Part shown: positions 7,337 to 13,671 of the stretch, piece after piece | How positions within the stretch are numbered: position 1 is the stretch's first letter | Layout: every line of letters begins with the position of its first letter | Source of the DNA: an uncultured Lachnospiraceae bacterium | Lineage (GTDB): Bacteria; Bacillota; Clostridia; Lachnospirales; Lachnospiraceae | Direction of reading: 5' to 3' | Assembly (NCBI GenBank): GCA_910584965.1 | Contig: CAJUDZ010000052.1 | Coordinates: forward strand, 1 to 14,799 | DNA length: 14,799 bases | The notes under the pieces: generated by a model | What the model saw: only the letters and a program-made list of their open reading frames with translations | The model's database searches: none | Told to the model about the DNA's origin: nothing | Position numbers and translations under genes: made by a program

Positions 7337-8299
7337 TCAGGCATTGATATTGAACTGGCATTCCAGCCTTGCTTTCAGCAGGGCGAGAAATCTGTCGTTT
7401 CCGGTAACGGTAAGCATGGGGCCGAAGGACAGAACTTCGATCAGCAGTTCCGTTTCCATATTCTGATTATAATAAATCAGGCATTCATAGGTATTTTCAT
7501 CAAGCTTCCTGGTATTTTTTTCGTAGTTGGCAAAATGAAGCATGGCCCGTTCGAGCGCGTTCCGTTCGTTGACAATCCGCAGTCTGAGCGGTTCTTTGTA
7601 GTAGGAACTCTGAATGAGCGCATTCAGGTCAACGGCAGAAGAGAGTTCCTTTTCCGTCGGGACAACGCTCTTTATGCGGGCGAGGTTGAGAATCTCAAGT
7701 CTCATTTTCCCGCGGCCGGTATGCTTCAGGGCGAGAAGGCGGAATTTATCGTTTTTGACGGAATATTCCAGGCGTGCCGGCACATAGTAGTGATGAATCC
7801 GGCGTCCGTTTGGCGCGTTGTAGTCGATGTCCACATACTGTCTGTTTTTCCGGGCGTGGAGCAGCGTGCGGAATATGGTGCGGTAGGCTTCGTCTTCCCA
7901 GGGATCGCCGCCGGCAAAACGGTCATAATAATAAAATTGTTCCGGCGTCCAGAGCGGCGTAACGGAAGCGAGCATGCGCTGCAGGAAACCGATCTGTCCG
8001 CGGTCGAGAAAAAGTCCGATGCGGGGGTCGGATAACAGCGCTTTCAGATAAGATTTTTCCAGGTCGGAAAGGGGCGTTACAAAGGACGGGGAAATTTTGG
8101 AAAGATATAATGCGCCGTCTCTATCGAATAGGTTCCATTCTCCGCTTTCCAGTTTGGGAATGATAGAAAGCATACTTTCCTCAAAACCCTCTTTGCTGAT
8201 CTGTGCGCGGATATCCTGTATGGAAAGAGCGTCCTGATGCAGCAGCAAATGTCGCAATACCTGATAGTAACAGCTGTATCGTTCGGAAAACAGTTCCAT
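7337..8299 (-). CDS. WYL-domain transcriptional regulator (second of a tandem pair)
   Basis: 320 residues, ATG at 8299; AAAGGG lies about 13 bases upstream. Residues about 8-70 look like a divergent helix-turn-helix. About 140-212 is the WYL domain: the strand YVDIDYNAPNGRRI, then KFRLLALKHTGRG, then the closing strand LEILNLARIKSV. The name-giving W-Y-L triplet reads F-R-L (186-188). A C-terminal extension (about 237-316), with LRLRIVNERNALERAMLHFA and VLSFGPMLTVTGND, matches the WCX module. WYL proteins bind nucleic acid or nucleotide ligands and act as transcription factors in DNA-damage, phage-defence and CRISPR loci. This one sits 19 bases after the other WYL gene; tandem WYL genes such as pafB/pafC act as a heteromeric pair, so a joint regulator is likely by analogy. 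Confidence 0.85.
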   Translation of the reverse strand: MELFSERYSCYYQVLRHLLLHQDALSIQDIRAQISKEGFEESMLSIIPKLESGEWNLFDRDGALYLSKISPSFVTPLSDLEKSYLKALLSDPRIGLFLDRGQIGFLQRMLASVTPLWTPEQFYYYDRFAGGDPWEDEAYRTIFRTLLHARKNRQYVDIDYNAPNGRRIHHYYVPARLEYSVKNDKFRLLALKHTGRGKMRLEILNLARIKSVVPTEKELSSAVDLNALIQSSYYKEPLRLRIVNERNALERAMLHFANYEKNTRKLDENTYECLIYYNQNMETELLIEVLSFGPMLTVTGNDRFLALLKARLECQFNINA

Positions 8300-8318
8300 G
8301 ATATACCATATCCCTTTC

Positions 8319-9596
8319 TTATCCGTTTTTTGATTCCGCCTGCGGTTCCTTTTTTTCTATGCCGTAAATGCGGTACATGGCCTGTAAGTCTCTGTAAAAA
8401 CGCCGCTCCACGGATTGATTGCTGCATTGTAAGGACAGGATGCGGCCCGTGAAGGTACGAATCCAGGGAAGGAGTTCGTTGGAGTCGAAAACTTCGATTT
8501 CATACAGATAAGTGTTCGGAGCGGTTTTGGTGACAACGCCGCCGCGGCCTTCCCGTTTTAAACGTTCCGGAATATAATTTTCGGAAGGTTCCGAAACCCG
8601 GAGGGTCATGGAGAGGCTTTCCAGAAAATGGTTTCCTTCGTTCTGAAAAGAAACGCCCCACAGTTTATTCCGATTGCGGTCCAGTTTTTCGAGCAGTTCA
8701 TCGTATGCTTCCGGGTTTTCGAGGGGAGCCGTTATGGTTACATGCCTGATGGAATCCAGCCGGAAGCAGGTAAAACGTTCGCTGCGGCATACATAACCGC
8801 ACAGAAAACGCCTTCCGCTCCTGGTGCTGGTAAAAATCTGTAATGGAATGCAGCAGGCCGTGCTGACAGTTTCGCGGCGGGAGCTTTTAATCGAAAGCCG
8901 TACGGAGGCTTTCAGACGCATGGCATGCAGCAGCGTGAAAAGGATCTCGTCTTCCAGGGTATGTACAAAAAAGCTGTGCTTTATGCGGAAACTGTGGTTA
9001 TGATGCTGATAACGCGCTGACAGTTCGTTTCCGATCATGCCGAAAGGACCGGCCATCTGATAAAAGTTGATGGCATCCAGAAGGTTTTCCCGGGAACCAA
9101 GCCAGCGGGGGAGCGTATCATCGAGCGAAAAGACAACCGTTTTTCCCTTCTTTTCTTTTAACAGGAGGCCTTCTTTTGCGTAGGCATTGCATTTTCGCCG
9201 GACAGCCTGAATATCGAAGAAGGTTTCGTATTTTGTGAGCAGCCCGTCGGTGATTTCTTCCGCGGTTTCCGGCTGTCCGTCCTGAAGCAGGTCAAGAATC
9301 AGGAAATGCAGCATGATATCGTTGCCGGTAAAACTTTTGGTCTGCCAGACGCGGAACAGCGGATTGGTATCGAGCAGATTGCTGTCGATCGCGAGGGAAA
9401 TGTTGGCGCCGTTTGAAACATAGTCTTTGCGCACATAGGGAGAAAGCCAGCATTCCAGCCGCCGCCGTTCGTTATCATAAGTCCGGGGGCTTTTTTCCTT
9501 AAAGTCGCTGCGGGTTTTGAAACCATAGACGAAGAAATCCCGGACATATTCTCTTGTTTTGGGAAAACTTCCGATCAGTTCCTGAAAATTGGACAT
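8319..9596 (-). CDS. WYL-domain transcriptional regulator (first of a tandem pair)
   Basis: 425 residues, ATG at 9596, with GGGAG about 11 bases upstream. It is longer than a standard WYL regulator because of about 95 extra N-terminal residues with no motif I recognise. About 98-160 fits a winged helix (TAEEITDGLL, then DIQAVRRKCNAYAKEGLLL, then a wing GKTVVFSL). About 215-290 is the WYL domain, ending RRFLCGYVCRSERFTCFRLDSI written as strands 262-283; the triplet is F-L-C (264-266), so the usual W and Y are lost. About 325-410 is a WCX-like C-terminal module (SMTLRVSEP, YEIEVFDSNELLPWIRTFTG). It is the promoter-proximal gene of the minus-strand cluster and is divergent from rtcB by 201 bases, which makes rtcB and the cluster itself its most likely targets. 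Confidence 0.82.
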   Translation of the reverse strand: MSNFQELIGSFPKTREYVRDFFVYGFKTRSDFKEKSPRTYDNERRRLECWLSPYVRKDYVSNGANISLAIDSNLLDTNPLFRVWQTKSFTGNDIMLHFLILDLLQDGQPETAEEITDGLLTKYETFFDIQAVRRKCNAYAKEGLLLKEKKGKTVVFSLDDTLPRWLGSRENLLDAINFYQMAGPFGMIGNELSARYQHHNHSFRIKHSFFVHTLEDEILFTLLHAMRLKASVRLSIKSSRRETVSTACCIPLQIFTSTRSGRRFLCGYVCRSERFTCFRLDSIRHVTITAPLENPEAYDELLEKLDRNRNKLWGVSFQNEGNHFLESLSMTLRVSEPSENYIPERLKREGRGGVVTKTAPNTYLYEIEVFDSNELLPWIRTFTGRILSLQCSNQSVERRFYRDLQAMYRIYGIEKKEPQAESKNG

Positions 9597-9629
9597 GGAC
9601 GTGTAAACTCCCGTTTTTCTTTTTCACTC

Positions 9630-9653
9630 ATTATAGCATAAATGCCGGGAATA
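9630..9653 (-). promoter_or_regulatory. promoter of the WYL-WYL-TRIC operon
   Basis: Read on the minus strand, TATAAT (9635-9630) is preceded by TGC, an extended -10. It lies 33 bases before ATG 9596. The hexamer at the -35 distance (GAACAT) is poor, so the extended -10 probably carries recognition, or a regulator helps. TATTCC (9653-9648) lies exactly 12 bases upstream of the -10, the same as at the opposing rtcB promoter. Confidence 0.6.
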
Positions 9654-9677
9654 TGTTCGCAGCTTTTTTAAAATGAT

Positions 9678-9701
9678 TATTCCAATCCGCCCTGCTATAA
9701 T
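9678..9701 (+). promoter_or_regulatory. rtcB: promoter of rtcB
   Basis: TATAAT (9696-9701) with the extended TGC (9693-9695) matches the WYL promoter. TATTCC (9678-9683) stands 12 bases upstream and no good -35 is present. Transcription should start near 9708-9711, giving an 87-90 base leader before ATG 9798. Confidence 0.6.
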
Positions 9702-9710
9702 AGCCTCAAC

Positions 9711-9782
9711 AGACAAAGATGTTTGTCTCCCCGTCCGATGAAGGACGGCTTTAACGGATACGGAACAGGCCGCGTACCGCGG
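9711..9782 (+). promoter_or_regulatory. rtcB: structured rtcB leader with three consecutive hairpins
   Basis: Three perfect inverted repeats follow one another. The first is AGACAAA-GATG-TTTGTCT (9711-9728, 7 bp). The second is CCGTCC-GATGAA-GGACGG (9731-9748, 6 bp). The third is CCGCG-TAC-CGCGG (9770-9782, 5 bp), which ends two bases before the AAAGGAGG ribosome binding site (9784-9791). The first begins about ten bases after the -10, that is at or near the transcript's 5' end; the first two loops both start GATG. No T-run follows, so this is not a terminator. It may be a regulatory RNA structure, or the first repeat may be a DNA operator. Confidence 0.6.
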
Positions 9783-9797
9783 GAAAGGAGGATATGT

Positions 9798-11030
9798 ATG
9801 TTCGTATTGTATAATGAAAACACAAAATTTCCGGTAAAGATTTGGTTGGAGGATGAAAGTAAGTTGGAGGAAAATTGTCTCGAACAGGCATACCACCTGT
9901 CCCGGCTGCCGTTTCTTCACAAATGGGTCTGCCTGATGCCGGACACCCATGCCGGAAAGGGGATGCCGATCGGCGGCGTCATCGCGGCGAAGGATGTCGT
10001 GATTCCGAATGCGGTAGGGGTCGATATCGGGTGCGGGATGGATTTTATTCCGACCAATATCCGCATGGAGGATATCCGGGAAGTGCAGACCGGAAACGGA
10101 ACGCTCATACAGGCGGTGATCGGAAATATCATGCGGGAGATTCCGTTAAATACGGAGCGGTATAAAACGCCCCAGCCGTCGGCGGTGCTTGACCGGGCCG
10201 GTCAGGAAATGGAGAAATATGAGGAAAACACGGAATTGCTTCCCCTGATCGAAGACGGCTATTATCAGGCGGGAAGCCTGGGAGGCGGCAATCATTTCAT
10301 CGAACTGCAGGAGGATGAGAGCGGCTGTCTGTGCATTATGATTCATTCCGGGAGCCGTCATCTTGGAAAGGCAGTCTGTGATTATTTTCACGAAAAAGCG
10401 CGGGAGCTGAATCGTCTCTGGTACAGCGAAGTCAAAGAGGAATATCGCCTGGCTTTTTTACCCGTTCAGACGAAAGAGGGGCAGCAGTATATCCGGTGGA
10501 TGAATCTTGCCATGGACTATGCGTTTGAAAACCGTGCAAAGATGTTGGCAAAGACCTGTGCCATCGTAAAAGAGCTGATTGAAAAACATACGGATTTCAT
10601 CGTGGAATTTGGAGAAGAGGTAAACTGCCATCATAACTATGCGGCGCTGGAAAACCATTACGGCGCCAATGTATGGGTGCACCGAAAGGGCGCGGTCAGA
10701 GTGCGGGAAGGCGAAAAAGCCGTGATTCCCGGCGCGATGGGTTCTTACAGCTATGTGGTGGAGGGGAAAGGGTGCAGGGAATCTTTCTGTACGTCTTCCC
10801 ACGGCGCGGGCAGAAGCTATTCGAGAAGCGGTGCGATGCAGGCATTCAGCGTGGAAAAGGTCATGGTGGATTTGAAGGAACAGGGCGTCGTGCTCGGCAA
10901 GCGGAAGAAAAACGACGTGGCCGAAGAGTGCCGGTTCGCCTATAAAGATATCGATCAGGTCATGGCGCAGCAGGCCGATCTGGTGACGCCGGTCAGGAAA
11001 CTCAGAACGGTCGGCGTGGTAAAAGGATAA
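9798..11030 (+). CDS. rtcB: RtcB-type 3'-phosphate RNA ligase
   Basis: 410 residues. I chose ATG 9798 because it lies 6 bases behind AAAGGAGG; an in-frame upstream start at 9723 would fall inside the leader hairpins. RtcB joins RNA 2',3'-cyclic phosphate or 3'-phosphate ends to 5'-hydroxyl ends, using GTP and manganese. The active site looks complete: DIGCG (76-80, D76 and C79 as metal ligands), GGGNHF (162-167, N165/H166), HSGSRH (183-188), CHHNY (277-281), VHRKG (295-299), PGAMGS (311-316) and SHGAGR (334-339), whose H335 corresponds to the guanylylated histidine. Length is that of the compact bacterial subtype. There is no rtcA, archease or RtcR-type sigma-54 activator beside it; instead two WYL regulators are divergent. 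RNA repair after nuclease damage is the likely role. Transcription ends at the hairpin at 11080. Confidence 0.95.
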   Translation: MFVLYNENTKFPVKIWLEDESKLEENCLEQAYHLSRLPFLHKWVCLMPDTHAGKGMPIGGVIAAKDVVIPNAVGVDIGCGMDFIPTNIRMEDIREVQTGNGTLIQAVIGNIMREIPLNTERYKTPQPSAVLDRAGQEMEKYEENTELLPLIEDGYYQAGSLGGGNHFIELQEDESGCLCIMIHSGSRHLGKAVCDYFHEKARELNRLWYSEVKEEYRLAFLPVQTKEGQQYIRWMNLAMDYAFENRAKMLAKTCAIVKELIEKHTDFIVEFGEEVNCHHNYAALENHYGANVWVHRKGAVRVREGEKAVIPGAMGSYSYVVEGKGCRESFCTSSHGAGRSYSRSGAMQAFSVEKVMVDLKEQGVVLGKRKKNDVAEECRFAYKDIDQVMAQQADLVTPVRKLRTVGVVKG

Positions 11031-11079
11031 AGAGAAATGACGCGCCGGCGCCGGAAGACCGGGCTGAAAGCGGAAAACA

Positions 11080-11108
11080 GGACGGGCGGCCCCTGAGGCC
11101 GTCCGTCC
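11080..11108. terminator. strong hairpin between convergent rtcB and the P-type ATPase
   Basis: Twelve-base arms GGACGGGCGGCC and GGCCGTCCGTCC enclose CCTGA; the single mispair becomes a G-U wobble in one transcript. On the minus strand it is followed by TGTTTT, giving some T-run for the ATPase transcript; on the plus strand only GTCTGATTT follows. It probably serves both genes. A separate 10-base perfect palindrome CCGGCGCCGG lies at 11045-11054. Confidence 0.65.
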
Positions 11109-11145
11109 GTCTGATTTACCGGCAAAATAGTTTTTACAGAGATTT

Positions 11146-13041
11146 TTACAGGTTGTGAACCCGCAGCGCCCGTATTGCATTCAGAACCGCGATCACCATG
11201 ACGCCCACATCCGCAAAAATGGCGAACCACATGTTGGCGATGCCGAGGGCGCCGAGCCCCAGACAGGCAAATTTGATCACGAGAGCGAAAACAATATTCT
11301 GATAGACGATGGCGAGGCATTTTCTGGAAATTTTAATGCCTTTGGCGATCTTCAACGGATCGTCGTCCATCAGAACGACGTCGGCGGCTTCGATTGCCGC
11401 ATCGGAACCCATTGCGCCCATCGCGATGCCGATGTCTGCGCGGGAGAGAACGGGAGCGTCGTTGATGCCGTCACCGACAAATGCAAGTTTTTCTTTGGAA
11501 GATCTGGTGTTTAACAGTTTTTCCACTTCGGCAACTTTATCGGCCGGAAGCAGCTCGCTGTGAATTTCATCAATGCCCAGATCCGCACCGATTTTTTCCG
11601 CTGTGCGTTTTGTATCTCCGGTCAGCATGACGGTTTTTTCAATCCCGGCTTTTTTCAGGGCCAGGATAGCGGCTTTGGCATTCGGCTTTTCGATATCGGA
11701 GATAACAATGTGCCCGGCGTAAGCGTGATCGACCGCGATATGGATGATGGTGCCGATGCTGTGACAGTCATCACAGGGAATGCCGAGCCGTTTCATCAGT
11801 TTATCGTTTCCAACGGCTGTCGGGCGGCCGTCCACACAGGCGGTGAGGCCGTGGCCGCTGATTTCTTCGATATCTGTTACACGGTTTCGGTCAATTTCCT
11901 TTCCGTATGCCCGCTGTAAACTTTTGCTGATCGGGTGGGAGGATGCGCATTCCGCCAGCGCCGCGTATTCCAGCAGTTTTTCTTCCTCCATGGTGTTGTG
12001 ATGGATGCCGCTTACCTCAAATACGCCCTGTGTCAGCGTTCCTGTTTTGTCGAAAACGACTGTTTTCGTTTTGGACAGGGTTTCCATATAGTTGGAACCC
12101 TTGATCAGGATGCCTTCCTTGCCCGCGCCGCCGATTCCGGCAAAGAAACTCAGCGGAATGCTGATAACGAGCGCGCAGGGACAGCTGATAACGAGGAAGA
12201 TCAGGGCGCGGTAAATCCAGTCGGCCCACCCGGCAGGAGCGCCTGCGATCAGGCAGAACAGAGGCGGAACTGCCGCAAGCAGCAAAGCGGATATACAGAC
12301 AGCGGGCGTGTATACTTTTGCGAACTTGGAAATAAAGTTCTCCGATTTGGATTTTCGGGAGCTGGATTCTTCCACGAGCTGTAAAATTTTGGAGACGGTC
12401 GATTCTCCAAATTCTCTGGTCGTCCGAATTTTCAGGACGCCGGTCATATTGATACATCCGCTGATGATTTCGTCTCCGTTTGTTACCTCGCGGGGCAGAC
12501 TTTCTCCGGTCAGCGCGCTGGTGTTCAGGGAAGAAGCTCCTTCCGTAACGATTCCGTCGATCGGGACCTTTTCTCCGGGCTGTACGACGATGATGCTTCC
12601 GATGGAAACTTCGTCCGGGTCAATCTGCTCCAAAACGCCGCCGTTTTCGATATTGGCGTAATCCGGGCGGATGTCCATGAGCGCGCTGATGTTTTTGCGG
12701 CTCTTTCCGACCGCATAGCTTTGGAACAGTTCGCCGATCTGATAAAAGAGCATAACGGCGATTGCTTCGTTGTAGTCACCGCTTTTTTCATAAATGGCGA
12801 GAGCGATGGCGCCGATTGTCGCGATGGCCATCAGGAAATTTTCGTCAAATACACGGCCGTTCAGAATGCCTTTTCCCGCTTTTCTTAAAATATCATAGCC
12901 GATGATCAGATAGGCCGTCAGATAAAGGAGCATCCGGAGCCATCCTGTTACCGGTATAAAATGCAGGGCAATCAGCATAACAGCAGCAATGATGATGCGA
13001 AAAAGCATCTTTTTTTGTTTTTTATTCATAATAATAACCAT
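11146..13041 (-). CDS. heavy-metal P1B-type ATPase, Zn/Cd/Pb exporter group
   Basis: 631 residues. It pumps divalent soft metals out of the cytoplasm using ATP. Visible landmarks: actuator TGES (178-181), membrane CPC (287-289), phosphorylation site DKTGT (331-335), P1B-specific SSHP (367-370), TGDT (464-467) and GDGIND (523-528). K590 in the seventh and D611 in the eighth membrane helix are spaced 21 residues apart, like the Zn/Cd/Pb ligands of ZntA, which argues against a copper pump. There is no N-terminal CxxC heavy-metal-associated domain; the protein starts with a short Lys-rich tail and goes straight to the membrane helices. The start is uncertain: ATG 13041 sits one base from AAAGG, while ATG 13029 is 13 bases from it. 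It is divergent from the ArsR-family gene with a shared operator, so it is probably derepressed by metal. Confidence 0.93.
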   Translation of the reverse strand: MVIIMNKKQKKMLFRIIIAAVMLIALHFIPVTGWLRMLLYLTAYLIIGYDILRKAGKGILNGRVFDENFLMAIATIGAIALAIYEKSGDYNEAIAVMLFYQIGELFQSYAVGKSRKNISALMDIRPDYANIENGGVLEQIDPDEVSIGSIIVVQPGEKVPIDGIVTEGASSLNTSALTGESLPREVTNGDEIISGCINMTGVLKIRTTREFGESTVSKILQLVEESSSRKSKSENFISKFAKVYTPAVCISALLLAAVPPLFCLIAGAPAGWADWIYRALIFLVISCPCALVISIPLSFFAGIGGAGKEGILIKGSNYMETLSKTKTVVFDKTGTLTQGVFEVSGIHHNTMEEEKLLEYAALAECASSHPISKSLQRAYGKEIDRNRVTDIEEISGHGLTACVDGRPTAVGNDKLMKRLGIPCDDCHSIGTIIHIAVDHAYAGHIVISDIEKPNAKAAILALKKAGIEKTVMLTGDTKRTAEKIGADLGIDEIHSELLPADKVAEVEKLLNTRSSKEKLAFVGDGINDAPVLSRADIGIAMGAMGSDAAIEAADVVLMDDDPLKIAKGIKISRKCLAIVYQNIVFALVIKFACLGLGALGIANMWFAIFADVGVMVIAVLNAIRALRVHNL

Positions 13042-13055
13042 GCCTTTCTTTTAGT

Positions 13056-13084
13056 TTAATCCTGCTGACATTCAAATTTATCAA
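13056..13084 (-). promoter_or_regulatory. possible promoter of the ATPase gene
   Basis: On the minus strand TTGATA (13084-13079) is a good -35; 17 bases later GATTAA (13061-13056) is a poor -10. The -35 lies within one arm of the operator, so a bound repressor would cover it. Confidence 0.35.
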
Positions 13085-13106
13085 TTAAGCACTTGTTTAA
13101 TTGATA
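13079..13106. promoter_or_regulatory. ArsR/SmtB-type operator in the divergent region
   Basis: Arms TATCAATTAAGCA and TGTTTAATTGATA are separated by CT, a 13-2-13 inverted repeat with one mismatched position. This is the layout (12-2-12) typical of ArsR/SmtB metal-sensor operators. It overlaps the -35 elements of both divergent promoters, so one site could repress both genes. Confidence 0.75.
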
Positions 13107-13121
13107 TAAATGCAGTATACT
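13093..13121 (+). promoter_or_regulatory. promoter of the arsR-like gene
   Basis: TTGTTT (13093-13098), a 17-base spacer and TATACT (13116-13121). The -35 lies inside the operator. The start of transcription should be near 13128, giving a leader of about 115 bases. Confidence 0.6.
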
Positions 13122-13157
13122 GTTTTGTATAAGAAAAGTCAACCGGCGCCGTAAAGT

Positions 13158-13206
13158 CTTTTCTAAAAGGGAGAAAAGCGTTTCCAAAAGGGAGAAAAGC
13201 GAATCC
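13158..13206 (+). repeat. 21-base tandem repeat and hairpin in the arsR-like leader
   Basis: The 16-mer AAAAGGGAGAAAAGCG occurs at 13165-13180 and 13186-13201, with TTTCC and AATCC completing two 21-base units; a decayed third unit may follow (13207 on). CTTTTCT (13158-13164) pairs perfectly with AGAAAAG (13172-13178) around the loop AAAAGGG. Each unit contains an AGGGAG ribosome-binding-like core with no start codon behind it. Confidence 0.7.
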
Positions 13207-13243
13207 GTGAAAAGAAAACAGCGCCGCACAGAAAGGGTGGTCT

Positions 13244-13618
13244 ATGATGTCAGAGCTATCGTTACCGCATCACCACGGCGGGGGCTGTCGGGAAGAATGC
13301 CTGAAAGAACAGTTAGACAGGCTGGAAAATTTTCAGACCGTGGCCGATATTTTCAAACTGCTTGACGACACGAGCCGGGTGCGCATTTTCTGGCTGTTAT
13401 GTCATTGCGAGGAATGCGTCATTAATATTTCAGCGCTGGTGGAAATGACGAGTCCGGCCGTTTCCCATCACCTGCGGCAGCTGAAGGCGGGAGGGCTGAT
13501 CGTTGGACGCAGAGAAGGAAAAGAGGTCTATTACAGGGCTGCGGATACGGAACAGAGCAGGCTTCTGCATCAGGCCATTGAAAATATGATGGAAATTTCC
13601 TGTCCGCATCCGGTGTGA
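13244..13618 (+). CDS. ArsR/SmtB-family metal-sensing repressor
   Basis: 124 residues, ATG 13244 (or 13247) behind GAAAGGGTGG. Winged helix: VADIFKLLDDTSRVRIFWLL, then the recognition helix SPAVSHHLRQL (70-80) and the wing VGRREGKEVYYR. Possible metal ligands are unusually many: an N-terminal HHHGGGC with C15 and C19, CHCEEC (53-58) at the alpha-3 site, H109 in the last helix and a C-terminal CPH (120-122). CadC-type sensors carry CVC here; in this protein the second Cys is Ile (CVI, 58-60) and extra Cys lie just before, so the site is a variant. Known relatives release DNA on binding Cd, Zn, Pb or Bi. Its operator lies in the shared upstream region, and the divergent ATPase is its obvious target. 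Confidence 0.9.
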   Translation: MMSELSLPHHHGGGCREECLKEQLDRLENFQTVADIFKLLDDTSRVRIFWLLCHCEECVINISALVEMTSPAVSHHLRQLKAGGLIVGRREGKEVYYRAADTEQSRLLHQAIENMMEISCPHPV

Positions 13619-13671
13619 TGGAAAAGTACCGGGGATTATGCGCATAAAACGATTGAGGACGGAGTGTTTGC

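Noticed and set aside
9723..9797. N-terminal extension of RtcB from 9723
   Set aside because: The 25 extra residues would be coded by the leader hairpins and lack a ribosome binding site, while ATG 9798 has AAAGGAGG at ideal spacing and gives the normal RtcB N-terminus.
10458..11180. 240-codon minus-strand frame opposite the end of rtcB
   Set aside because: Shadow of the rtcB coding strand; Arg/His/Phe-rich translation, no start signal, and it runs across the terminator hairpin.
13158..13206. The arsR leader repeats as a CRISPR-like array
   Set aside because: Only two full copies, spacing of five bases between 16-base cores, and no cas gene; a simple tandem duplication.
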